Position numbers and translations under genes: made by a program
DNA from: SZUA-229 sp041589175
GTDB lineage: Bacteria > Pseudomonadota > Gammaproteobacteria > SZUA-229
Reading direction: 5' to 3'
Assembly (NCBI GenBank): GCA_041589175.1
Contig: JBFHWF010000099.1
Span: 1 to 5,648 of the forward strand
DNA length: 5,648 bases
The notes under the pieces: model-generated
Databases searched by the model: none
What the model saw: only the letters and a program-made list of their open reading frames with translations
What the model was told of the DNA's origin: nothing
Part shown: piece by piece, positions 1-5,648 of the stretch
Numbering within the stretch: the stretch's first letter is position 1
Layout of the letters: every line of letters starts with the position of its first letter

Positions 1-771
1 ACGGGCACACCGGCATTTTTTGTACACCCGGGGGAAGCCAGCCACGGCGACCTTGGCATGATTACCGCCAAAGATGTAGTGATAGCACTTTCCAACTCTG
101 GTGAAACCGGTGAAATCCTCACCATACTACCTATTATCAAACGCCTCTCCGTACCCCTCATCAGTATCACCGGAAAGACTGAATCAACCCTGGCCAGTGA
201 AGCGACTGTTAACCTGAATGCCGGAGTGGAAAAGGAAGCCTGCCCGCTTGGCCTTGCCCCAACAGCAAGTACAACGGTGGCTCTGGTACTGGGTGATGCC
301 CTTGCCGTGGCACTACTCGATGCCCGTGGTTTTACCGAAGAAGACTTCGCACTTTCGCACCCGGGTGGTAGCCTCGGGCGTCGTCTGTTGCTGCATGTCA
401 GGGATATTATGCATAGCGATGACCAAATACCCCACGTCAGTGCCTCAGCCAGTCTGCGTGATGCACTGCTTGAGATGACCAACAAGGGCCTGGGAATGAC
501 GGCGATTGTCGACGATCAGCAGAAAGTGCTGGGTATCTACACCGATGGAGACCTGCGCCGTACGCTGGACAAGAATGTCGATGTCCACACGGCCAGAGTA
601 TCCGAAGTAATGACACCAGACTGCAAGACCATCCAGCCGCACTTACTCGCAGCCGAGGCACTGACGCTTATGCAACAGAATAAAATTAATGCGATGCTGG
701 TGGTAGACGCTGACAACACCCTCATAGGCGCCCTGAATATGCACGACCTGTTGAAAGCCGGCGTCGTTTAG
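1..771 (+). CDS. kdsD: D-arabinose 5-phosphate isomerase, 5'-truncated by window edge
   Basis: KdsD interconverts ribulose 5-phosphate and arabinose 5-phosphate in the cytoplasm, the first step of Kdo (LPS inner core) synthesis. The reading frame is open from base 1 and encodes 256 residues. By recalled alignment with the 328-residue E. coli protein, about 73 N-terminal residues lie outside the window, including the catalytic lysine (E. coli K59). The SIS sugar-isomerase domain fills roughly window residues 1-125, with the SNSGE phosphosugar-binding loop. The other three catalytic residues are visible: Glu38, Glu79 (in EACPLG) and His120 (in LSHPGG), matching E. coli E111, E152 and H193. Two CBS domains follow at about 132-192 and 200-256, ending in the family-typical MHDLLKAGVV. 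The ATG at 58 is internal to the SIS domain and is not the start. kdsC follows 65 bases later, as expected for consecutive Kdo-pathway genes. A GutQ-type paralogue is possible but the context favours KdsD. Confidence 0.96.
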   Translation, partial: TGTPAFFVHPGEASHGDLGMITAKDVVIALSNSGETGEILTILPIIKRLSVPLISITGKTESTLASEATVNLNAGVEKEACPLGLAPTASTTVALVLGDALAVALLDARGFTEEDFALSHPGGSLGRRLLLHVRDIMHSDDQIPHVSASASLRDALLEMTNKGLGMTAIVDDQQKVLGIYTDGDLRRTLDKNVDVHTARVSEVMTPDCKTIQPHLLAAEALTLMQQNKINAMLVVDADNTLIGALNMHDLLKAGVV

Positions 772-800
772 AGACCATTACAGGTAAAATTAGACACTAA

Positions 801-812
801 GCGCAGCTGCGC
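801..812. repeat. 12-bp perfect palindrome in the kdsD-kdsC gap
   Basis: GCGCAGCTGCGC is identical to its own reverse complement. It sits in the otherwise unremarkable 65-base kdsD-kdsC spacer, 24 bases before the kdsC start. As RNA it could form only a 4-bp GCGC stem with an AGCT loop, and no T-tract follows, so it does not look like an intrinsic terminator. It may be a dyad protein-binding site or chance. Confidence 0.4.
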
Positions 813-825
813 CATGAACAGTAAC

Positions 826-829
826 AGGA
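826..829 (+). promoter_or_regulatory. Ribosome binding site of kdsC
   Basis: AGGA lies 7 bases before the ATG at 837, a standard Shine-Dalgarno spacing. It supports that start, from which the conserved KdsC N-terminus is read. Confidence 0.7.
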
Positions 830-836
830 CAGACAT

Positions 837-1370
837 ATGCAAGACATTCTGGAAAAAGCAGCAAAAATTAAACTGGTGATTTTTGATATCGATGGCGTCC
901 TTACCACCGGCGCACTGTTTATTGGTGATGACGGACAGGAATACAAGGCCTTCAATTCAAAAGATGGCCACGGCCTGCGCATGCTGCAGGATGGCGGTGT
1001 CGACGTTGCCATTCTTACCGGACGAACTTCTAATGTGGTTTCCCACAGAGCCAGGGACCTGGGCATCACCCGCATCTACCAGGGAAAACGCCAGAAACTG
1101 CCTGCCTACGAAGAACTGGTGGCAGAAACTGGCCTGAGTCACGAAGAAATTGCTTATGTAGGTGATGACGTAGTCGATCTGCCGGTGATGACTCGTGTCG
1201 GCCTGGCCATCTGCGTTCAGGACGGACATCCCTTTGTAAAGAAACATGCACACTGGATCACCGAGCACAATGGTGGCTGCGGCGCCGGTCGTGACGTCTG
1301 TGAACTGATACTTGAAGCCCAGGGCAAGCTGGAGAGTATGCTGGAAGCCTATATTGCAAGTGACAACTAA
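837..1370 (+). CDS. kdsC: 3-deoxy-D-manno-octulosonate 8-phosphate phosphatase (HAD superfamily)
   Basis: KdsC hydrolyses Kdo 8-phosphate to Kdo and phosphate in the cytoplasm, before CMP activation by KdsB. The 177-residue product is a little shorter than E. coli KdsC (188), mostly at the N-terminus. All HAD motifs are visible: motif I FDIDGVLT with nucleophile Asp17 and acid/base Asp19, motif II ILTGR with Thr61, motif III Lys87 (in QGKRQKL), and motif IV GDDVVD with Asp110, Asp111 and Asp114. The region GGCGAGRDVCELIL near residues 142-155 matches the conserved C-terminal segment that reaches the neighbouring subunit's active site in this tetrameric family. There is no cap domain, as usual for class C0 HAD enzymes. 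It lies between kdsD and lptC in the standard order. The start is set by AGGA at 826-829. Nothing about it looks degraded. Confidence 0.97.
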   Translation: MQDILEKAAKIKLVIFDIDGVLTTGALFIGDDGQEYKAFNSKDGHGLRMLQDGGVDVAILTGRTSNVVSHRARDLGITRIYQGKRQKLPAYEELVAETGLSHEEIAYVGDDVVDLPVMTRVGLAICVQDGHPFVKKHAHWITEHNGGCGAGRDVCELILEAQGKLESMLEAYIASDN

Positions 1371-1415
1371 TACCATCGATGGCACATGCCCGCTTAGCGA
1401 CTAGCTGACTATTTT

Positions 1416-1973
1416 ATGCGCACCTACTTTTTACTCGCCCTGCTTATCCTCGCCGCCGTGATTGCGCTGTGGTTTCAGGAGGATATCAAACAGAAACTGC
1501 CTCAAATAAGCCAGACCGATGAGCACTTCCCTGACTATTTCATGGAAAACTTCAGCATTACCAGCATCGATGAAAATGGTGCAACCAACTACACGCTGCA
1601 GGCGAGTAAAATGTTGCACTATGCTGACGATGACAGTGCCGAACTTGAAAATCCTTTGCTGGTATTTGAGGATTCAGGGCGCACATTTACCTTACGAGCT
1701 GCACGAGCCACATTTCTGCAACAGGACAATCTGCTGCATCTTTATGAAAAGGTTAGTATCGTCCGCGGCTCCAGCCTGCAACAAAATGAACTAACCATTG
1801 AAACTGACTATCTTAAGATTAATACTCAGTCTCGTATTGCTGAAACAGAACACACTGCTCGGGTTATAACTGAAGAATTAAACCTGACCTCGAAAGGACT
1901 GATCTACGATAATAGACAGGGAACACTCTTGCTGACATCCCAGGTGAAAGGTATTTATGAAGCCACTCCTTAA
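1416..1973 (+). CDS. lptC: LPS export system protein LptC, inner-membrane anchored
   Basis: LptC docks on the LptB2FG transporter and receives LPS as it leaves the inner membrane, passing it to LptA. The 185-residue product (E. coli 191) starts with a hydrophobic segment at about residues 3-20 (FLLALLILAAVIALWF), acting as a single membrane anchor with the rest in the periplasm. The body is a beta-jellyroll of the LptC/OstA type. Family landmarks are PDYFMENFSIT at about 39-49, TDYLKI near 130, and a C-terminal GLIYDNRQGTLLLTSQVKGIYE. An in-frame TAG at 1395-1397 leaves ATG 1416 as the first possible start in this frame. No Shine-Dalgarno sequence is obvious before it, so initiation may be weak or depend on ribosomes finishing kdsC 45 bases upstream. 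The last 17 bases overlap lptA in another frame. Confidence 0.95.
   Translation: MRTYFLLALLILAAVIALWFQEDIKQKLPQISQTDEHFPDYFMENFSITSIDENGATNYTLQASKMLHYADDDSAELENPLLVFEDSGRTFTLRAARATFLQQDNLLHLYEKVSIVRGSSLQQNELTIETDYLKINTQSRIAETEHTARVITEELNLTSKGLIYDNRQGTLLLTSQVKGIYEATP
1942..1951 (+). promoter_or_regulatory. Ribosome binding site of lptA inside lptC
   Basis: AGGTGAAAGG contains two purine-rich Shine-Dalgarno candidates, AGGTG and AAGG, ending 10 and 5 bases before the lptA ATG at 1957. It lies within lptC codons, so lptA initiation is likely coupled to translation of lptC. Confidence 0.6.
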
Positions 1974-2469
1974 ACTCGCCATTTTTACTCTGCTGTTTTC
2001 TTCCGGCACTCATGCAATGAAGGCAGACAGGGATGCACCCGCGCATATTGAAGCTGATCGGGTGGAGATGCACGAGAAAAAAGATTACAGCATCTATACC
2101 GGTAACGTAAAAATAACCAAGGGCAGTATTACCCTGAAGGGCGACACCATCACTATCAAAAACAGAGATGGCAACCTGCACCTGATTACCCTCGAAGGCA
2201 CCCCTGCTACCTTCAGCCAGAAAAATGATCTCGGTGAAGAAGTCAGTGCCGAAAGCCGTAATATGGAATACAGGGCAGATAGTGGCCTGCTGGAACTCAG
2301 GGAAGACGCCCTGCTGGTAAAGAATAAAAACCGCTTTAGTAGTGCACATATTATTTATGATACACGGGAAGATATCATCAAGGCCGGGCACGATAACCAG
2401 GTGGAAACCACACAACCACCGCGAGTACAGATAACCATACAACCAGATAATAATAAAACAGCCCAATAA
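1957..2469 (+). CDS. lptA: Periplasmic LPS bridge protein LptA
   Basis: LptA polymerises into the periplasmic bridge that carries LPS from LptC to the outer-membrane LptD/LptE complex. The 170-residue product (E. coli 185) has a clear Sec signal peptide: KPLLK positive start, hydrophobic core LAIFTLLFSS, and likely cleavage after THA (residue 20). The mature part is the OstA/LptA beta-jellyroll, about residues 28-145. It begins with APAHIEADRVEMHEKKD, followed by the typical YTGNVKITKGSITLKGD repeat-like strands. A polar tail follows (PPRVQITIQPDNNKTAQ). The start overlaps the end of lptC by 17 bases and has its own ribosome binding site. The stop codon directly abuts the lptB start. I found no convincing sigma-E promoter inside lptC, where E. 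coli has one for lptAB. Confidence 0.95.
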   Translation: MKPLLKLAIFTLLFSSGTHAMKADRDAPAHIEADRVEMHEKKDYSIYTGNVKITKGSITLKGDTITIKNRDGNLHLITLEGTPATFSQKNDLGEEVSAESRNMEYRADSGLLELREDALLVKNKNRFSSAHIIYDTREDIIKAGHDNQVETTQPPRVQITIQPDNNKTAQ

Positions 2470-3195
2470 ATGAATATTTTACGCGCAGAACATATGATCA
2501 AGCGGTTTCGTACCCGCACCGTGGTCAATGACGTTTCTATCCATGTACAAAGTGGTGAAGTCGTTGGCCTGCTTGGCCCTAACGGCGCCGGTAAAACGAC
2601 CAGTTTCTATATGATGGTTGGGCTTATTCCAGTAGACAAGGGCCATATTTACCTGAACCAGCAGGATATTACGCAGCTTCCTATGCATGAACGAGCCCGA
2701 TTAGGTGTTGGCTACCTGCCTCAGGAGGCCTCCGTATTCCGCAAGCTGACGGTCACTGAAAATATCATGGCTATCCTGCAAACCCGTCCTGAGTTCGATC
2801 GAAAGCAGCGCGAGCAACGCCTTCAGTTTTTACTGGACGAGCTTCAGATTGATCATATTCGTGACAATACCGGTATTAGCCTGTCCGGTGGTGAACGTCG
2901 TCGTGTTGAAATCGCCCGGGCACTGGCTGCCGAGCCGAGTTTCATACTACTGGATGAACCTTTTGCTGGTGTAGACCCCATATCTGTACTGGAAATCCAG
3001 CGCATTATCAAACAGTTAACTGACAGGAACATCGGTGTGCTCATCACCGACCATAATGTCCGCGAAACCCTTGGAATCTGTGAACGAGCCTATATTCTAA
3101 GTTCGGGACAGGTTATCGCCGAAGGTAGCCCACAGGTCGTCCTGGATGACCAAAAAGTGAAAGATGTTTATCTAGGTCAAAATTTTAGTCTATAA
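2470..3195 (+). CDS. lptB: LPS export ABC transporter ATP-binding protein LptB
   Basis: LptB is the cytoplasmic ATPase dimer of LptB2FG, which powers extraction of LPS from the inner membrane. The product is 241 residues, the same length as E. coli LptB, and appears to align without gaps. ABC motifs in order: Walker A GPNGAGKTT with Lys42, Q-loop Gln85 in YLPQEAS, signature LSGGERRRVEIARAL from residue 138, Walker B FILLDEP with Asp162 and catalytic Glu163, and H-loop His195 in LITDHNVRET. Phe90 and Arg91, in the groove that contacts the LptF/LptG coupling helices, are kept. The C-terminus VYLGQNFSL matches the family. The ATG follows the lptA stop immediately (TAAATG) and no Shine-Dalgarno sequence is visible, so translation is probably coupled to lptA. 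lptF and lptG are not in the window; in gammaproteobacteria they normally lie elsewhere. Confidence 0.98.
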   Translation: MNILRAEHMIKRFRTRTVVNDVSIHVQSGEVVGLLGPNGAGKTTSFYMMVGLIPVDKGHIYLNQQDITQLPMHERARLGVGYLPQEASVFRKLTVTENIMAILQTRPEFDRKQREQRLQFLLDELQIDHIRDNTGISLSGGERRRVEIARALAAEPSFILLDEPFAGVDPISVLEIQRIIKQLTDRNIGVLITDHNVRETLGICERAYILSSGQVIAEGSPQVVLDDQKVKDVYLGQNFSL

Positions 3196-3211
3196 ATATT
3201 GGTATAGTTCT

Positions 3212-3220
3212 TGATATGAT
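3212..3220 (+). promoter_or_regulatory. Candidate extended -10 (sigma-70) promoter for rpoN
   Basis: TGA-TATGAT fits the extended -10 pattern TGn-TATAAT with five of six hexamer matches, within the 105-base lptB-rpoN gap. There is no good -35 hexamer at the usual distance (ATAAAT at 3192-3197), which extended -10 promoters can tolerate. Transcription would start near 3227, giving a leader of about 74 bases. The gap is AT-rich, which raises the chance of a false match. Confidence 0.4.
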
Positions 3221-3228
3221 ATGCAATA

Positions 3229-3244
3229 TGGCACAACATGTGCT
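3229..3244 (+). promoter_or_regulatory. Candidate sigma-54 (-24/-12) site upstream of rpoN
   Basis: TGGCAC, five bases, then GTGCT matches the sigma-54 consensus TGGCACG-N4-TTGCW. All six -24 bases agree, four of five -12 bases agree, and the invariant GG (3230-3231) and GC (3242-3243) are exactly 10 bases apart. Mismatches are A for G after TGGCAC and G for the first T of TTGC. If active, transcription would begin near 3255, leaving about a 46-base leader. The site overlaps the start-site region of the extended -10 candidate, so bound sigma-54 holoenzyme could instead block that promoter. Negative autoregulation of rpoN is known in several proteobacteria; its operation here is inference. Confidence 0.5.
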
Positions 3245-3249
3245 TACCC

Positions 3250-3265
3250 GCTTCAATTACGAAGC
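3250..3265 (+). repeat. Short inverted repeat in the rpoN leader
   Basis: GCTTC-AATTAC-GAAGC forms a perfect 5-bp stem with a 6-base loop between lptB and rpoN. It is not followed by a T-tract, so it is not an intrinsic terminator on this strand. The left arm can also pair with GAAGC at 3303-3307, which begins at the last base of the rpoN start codon. Confidence 0.35.
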
Positions 3266-3300
3266 AAAACTGTAACTCAGAAGAATTTCAACCATATAGA

Positions 3301-4818
3301 ATGAAGCAGTCCCTACAGTTACGCATCGGCCAGTCATTAACCATGACCCCCCAGCTGCAACAGGCAATCCGTCTGCTGCAACTCTCAACACTTGAGTTAC
3401 AGGCTGAAATCCAGGAAGCACTGGATTCAAACCCCATGCTAGAAGTCGAGGAAGAAAACAACTCTTCTGATCCTCTCGAAAACAGCCAGCAGAGATCCGA
3501 TGAACAGCAGCTCAATGGTAACGAACGAGAGAACCAGGATGGCCTCGAAATCAGTGTGGATACCTCCTCACAGGATATTGACCTGAATAACGCCCAGGAC
3601 ATGCCCGATGAACTGCCTGTAGATTCACAGTGGGATGATATATACGAGCCAAGCATAACCACCAGCAGCGCGCCTTCGGGTGACGACGACAAAGCAAGAG
3701 AGTTTCTGGAAAACCAGAGCAGTGACGAGGGTGCTCTAATAGAACACCTGATGGATCAGCTGCTAGTCACAAATCTTAGCGAAGCAGACCGTGCCATAGC
3801 CCTCGCCATCATTGATGGCATTGATGAAGACGGCTACCTGAAAGAATCCGTTGAAGACATTCATACCGGGCTGGTTGATGAGTTCGAAATCGAACTTGAC
3901 GAAGTTGAGGCGGTGCTACGCCTGATCCAGCACTTCGACCCACTTGGTGTCGCCTGTCGAGACCTGAAGGAATGTCTACTACTGCAAATGGAACCCTTCA
4001 CCGAAGAAGGTTTCCCTTCCATCAAAAAAGCCCGTGAGATCGTAAAAAATCACCTCGACCTGCTTGGTAACCATGATTATGCCAAGCTAAAGCGTTATAA
4101 TAGGGTTAATGATGATGAACTTGCAGCAATCATTCGATTTATTCAGACACTCAATCCCAAGCCCGGTAGCATCATCAGCAAAAGCTCAACTCAATATGTT
4201 GTGCCTGATGTCTTCGTCGCCAAAAAGGATGGACGCTGGATGGTCAGTTTAAACTCAGATGTTGCCCCCAAGTTACGTATAAACCCTACGTATGCCTCCT
4301 ACATACAGCGTGGAAAGCAAAGTGACGACAATACTTTTTTAAAAAACAATATGCAGGAAGCACGCTGGTTCCTGAAGAGCCTGCAGAGTCGTAACGAAAC
4401 CCTGATGCGCGTTGCAACCTCTATTGTGGAGCACCAGCGAACGTTCCTGGACTACGGTGATGAGGGAATGAAACCCCTGGTACTACGTGAAATTGCAGAA
4501 GAACTTGAGTTACACGAGTCCACCATCTCCAGGGTAACAACACAGAAATATATGCATACACCTCGCGGCGTGTATGAATTTAAATACTTCTTTTCCAGTC
4601 ATGTCGGCACATCCGATGGCGGGGAATGTTCAGCTACGGCCATACGAGCCATGATTAAAAAGCTGATTGAAAGTGAAGAACCCAGAAAACCCATGAGCGA
4701 CAATAAAATTGCCAGCTTACTGGTTGATCAGGGAATTAACGTGGCGCGTAGAACCGTGGCGAAATACCGTGAAGCCATGATGATACCACCATCAAATGAA
4801 CGTAAACGCCTGGCTTAA
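3301..4818 (+). CDS. rpoN: RNA polymerase sigma-54 factor RpoN
   Basis: RpoN directs RNA polymerase to -24/-12 promoters, which need an AAA+ enhancer-binding activator to open. The chosen start gives 505 residues (E. coli 477). Region I is the activator-interacting, Gln/Leu-rich N-terminus, residues 1-50, beginning MKQSLQLRIGQSLTMTPQL and matching E. coli from its first residue. Region II is an acidic linker of about residues 50-125, longer than in E. coli and accounting for much of the extra length. The core-binding domain follows, then a helix-turn-helix near 396-415 (HESTISRVTTQKY) that reads the -12 element. The RpoN box ARRTVAKYRE at 482-491 reads the -24 element. An in-frame ATG at 3238 would add 21 residues unlike the family, so 3301 is preferred although no good Shine-Dalgarno sequence precedes it. 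A candidate sigma-54 site lies 57 bases upstream. hpf begins 23 bases after the stop. Confidence 0.97.
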   Translation: MKQSLQLRIGQSLTMTPQLQQAIRLLQLSTLELQAEIQEALDSNPMLEVEEENNSSDPLENSQQRSDEQQLNGNERENQDGLEISVDTSSQDIDLNNAQDMPDELPVDSQWDDIYEPSITTSSAPSGDDDKAREFLENQSSDEGALIEHLMDQLLVTNLSEADRAIALAIIDGIDEDGYLKESVEDIHTGLVDEFEIELDEVEAVLRLIQHFDPLGVACRDLKECLLLQMEPFTEEGFPSIKKAREIVKNHLDLLGNHDYAKLKRYNRVNDDELAAIIRFIQTLNPKPGSIISKSSTQYVVPDVFVAKKDGRWMVSLNSDVAPKLRINPTYASYIQRGKQSDDNTFLKNNMQEARWFLKSLQSRNETLMRVATSIVEHQRTFLDYGDEGMKPLVLREIAEELELHESTISRVTTQKYMHTPRGVYEFKYFFSSHVGTSDGGECSATAIRAMIKKLIESEEPRKPMSDNKIASLLVDQGINVARRTVAKYREAMMIPPSNERKRLA

Positions 4819-4830
4819 AGGCAAAGCACT

Positions 4831-4836
4831 AAGGAG
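4831..4836 (+). promoter_or_regulatory. Strong ribosome binding site of hpf
   Basis: AAGGAG ends 5 bases before the hpf ATG at 4842. It is the best Shine-Dalgarno sequence in the window, suggesting hpf is translated more strongly than its neighbours, most of which have weak or no such site. Confidence 0.85.
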
Positions 4837-4841
4837 TCCTT

Positions 4842-5165
4842 ATGCAACTCAATCTAACCGGACACCACATAGATATCACAGATTCACTACGTAACTACGT
4901 TGATGAAAAAATGGAACGTATAGAGCGTCATTTCGACAAGGTGACCAACACTCATGTGATTCTTACGGTAGAAAACGTTCGTCATAAAGCAGAAGCCACT
5001 ATCAATATGCGTGGAAACAATATCTTCGCAGAAAGCACCGAAGATAACATGTATGCTGCTATCGATAGCCTTATTGACAAACTGGATAGACAGGTCAAGA
5101 AACACAAGGAAAAAATTACCGACCATCATCAGAAGGAAGCTCAACCACCCGTTGATGTTGAATAA
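4842..5165 (+). CDS. hpf: Ribosome hibernation promoting factor, short type
   Basis: HPF binds the 30S decoding region in stationary phase or starvation and, in gammaproteobacteria, works with RMF to form inactive 100S ribosome dimers. The 107-residue product begins MQLNLTGHHIDITDSLRNYV, closely like E. coli HPF (MQLNITG...). It carries the conserved DNMYAAIDSLIDKLDRQVKKHK helix at about 68-89, whose basic residues contact rRNA. It lacks the long C-terminal dimerisation domain of long-form HPF. It extends about 12 residues beyond E. coli HPF (95), with the polar, partly acidic tail KEAQPPVDVE. RaiA/YfiA (113 residues in E. coli) has a longer tail, but the sequence start and the rpoN-ptsN context favour HPF. 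Likely transcribed with rpoN, and translated from its own strong ribosome binding site. Confidence 0.94.
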   Translation: MQLNLTGHHIDITDSLRNYVDEKMERIERHFDKVTNTHVILTVENVRHKAEATINMRGNNIFAESTEDNMYAAIDSLIDKLDRQVKKHKEKITDHHQKEAQPPVDVE

Positions 5166-5171
5166 GTAATA

Positions 5172-5648
5172 ATGGAAATCAACCAGCTAATCACACCTGA
5201 GCGAGTTAAGTGCCTGAGCGGCATTGGCAGCAAAAAACGCGCACTAGAGTCACTGGGCCATTTATTGAGCTCAGGTGCGGCTGGTATTGATCCAACAGAT
5301 ATTTTTAACCGGTTAATAGAACGAGAACGTCTTGGCTCAACAGGACTAGGTCATGGTGTAGCCATACCACATGGCCGACTTGAACCATCCGATGACAACA
5401 TGCCAGTCACACTTGGCTGCTTTATCAAACTCGACCAGGCAGTAGATTTCGACAGCCCGGACAGACAGGATGCTGACCTTCTATTTGGATTACTCGTCCC
5501 GGAAAACTGTACCGATGAACATCTGCAAATTCTAGCCGCACTCGCCGGTATGTTCAGCAATACTCAATTCTGTAACGAATTGAGAAACTGCGAGACGGAT
5601 GAAGAGCTTTACAAACAATTATCAGGCTGGGCCAGTAGTCACCAGGCC
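5172..5648 (+). CDS. ptsN: PTS IIA-like nitrogen regulatory protein PtsN (EIIA-Ntr), 3'-truncated by window edge
   Basis: PtsN is the terminal phosphoacceptor of the nitrogen phosphotransferase chain PtsP-NPr-PtsN. It transports no sugar and instead regulates targets such as potassium uptake and sensor kinases according to its phosphorylation state. From ATG 5172 the frame is open to the window end, 159 residues; E. coli PtsN has 163, so only a few codons and the stop are probably missing. The fold is the mannitol/fructose type EIIA domain. The phosphorylated histidine is His67 in GVAIPHGRLE (codon 5370-5372), and SKKRALE near 20-26, ERLGSTGLGHG and DLLFGLLVPE are further family blocks. It starts 6 bases after the hpf stop with no clear Shine-Dalgarno sequence, so translational coupling is likely. 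The N-terminal stretch before residue 15 is less conserved. Genes usually found next (rapZ, ptsO) lie beyond the window. Confidence 0.95.
   Translation, partial: MEINQLITPERVKCLSGIGSKKRALESLGHLLSSGAAGIDPTDIFNRLIERERLGSTGLGHGVAIPHGRLEPSDDNMPVTLGCFIKLDQAVDFDSPDRQDADLLFGLLVPENCTDEHLQILAALAGMFSNTQFCNELRNCETDEELYKQLSGWASSHQA

Noticed and set aside
308..323. TGGCAC followed by ATGC inside kdsD as a sigma-54 site.
   Set aside because: GG and GC are 11 bases apart, and the bases encode a conserved stretch of the SIS domain.
1373..1382. CCATCGATGG palindrome just after the kdsC stop as a terminator or operator.
   Set aside because: At 10 bases with no loop and no T-tract it cannot act as an intrinsic terminator, and this length is common by chance.
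1380..1394. TGGCAC in the kdsC-lptC gap as a possible second sigma-54 promoter.
   Set aside because: The downstream GC is one base too close to the GG (nine bases between instead of ten) and the -12 element lacks the TTGC pattern.
1641..1668. GAACTT inside lptC as a -35 of a sigma-E promoter for lptA.
   Set aside because: No TCTGA/TCTAA-like -10 is found at the right distance, and the match is within coding sequence, so chance is likely.
1864..2466. A 200-codon open frame on the minus strand opposite lptA.
   Set aside because: It lies antisense to lptC and lptA, which have clear family motifs; its product shows no recognisable domain and looks like a shadow frame.
3033..3049. CGGTG-N7-CACCG inverted repeat upstream of rpoN as an enhancer site.
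   Set aside because: It falls in the conserved LptB segment GVLITDH, so codon constraint explains it, and it does not fit the NtrC or NifA patterns.
3238..3300. An in-frame upstream ATG that would lengthen RpoN by 21 residues.
   Set aside because: The added residues do not resemble the family, the conserved MKQSLQLR start is at 3301, and the upstream ATG overlaps the candidate -24/-12 site and has no ribosome binding site.

Overview
The window is a compact, single-strand gene cluster read entirely on the + strand. It holds the 3' part of kdsD, then kdsC, lptC, lptA, lptB, rpoN and hpf, and the 5' part of ptsN. This order is characteristic of Gammaproteobacteria (the yrbGHI-lptCAB-rpoN-hpf-ptsN neighbourhood of Escherichia coli and Pseudomonas). 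The proteins align well from memory with their E. coli counterparts and catalytic motifs are intact throughout. GC content looks intermediate by eye. I cannot assign a genus. Nothing suggests a mobile element, CRISPR array, RNA gene or horizontally acquired insert.

Layout: positions 1-2469 hold the envelope genes kdsD (Kdo precursor isomerase, 5' end outside the window), kdsC (Kdo-8-P phosphatase), lptC (inner-membrane-anchored LPS bridge protein) and lptA (periplasmic LPS bridge protein). lptB (2470-3195) encodes the cytoplasmic ATPase that powers LPS extraction. A 105-base gap at 3196-3300 precedes rpoN (sigma-54, 3301-4818), followed by hpf (4842-5165, ribosome hibernation factor) and ptsN (5172 to the window edge, EIIA-Ntr of the nitrogen PTS).

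Functionally, the first five genes make Kdo, the inner-core sugar of LPS, and move finished LPS to the outer membrane. The last three are a regulatory module: an alternative sigma factor, a stationary-phase ribosome dimerisation factor and a phosphotransfer regulator. Gaps are short: lptC and lptA overlap by 17 bases, lptA and lptB abut (TAA directly followed by ATG), and hpf and ptsN are 6 bases apart. This points to co-transcription and translational coupling.

The one place with structure beyond ordinary genes is the lptB-rpoN gap. It contains a good extended -10 element and, just downstream, a -24/-12 type sigma-54 promoter match (TGGCAC-N5-GTGCT, GG and GC exactly 10 bases apart). This suggests that RpoN binds in front of its own gene. 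Otherwise the region is ordinary conserved core genome, and I see no evidence of an undescribed system.
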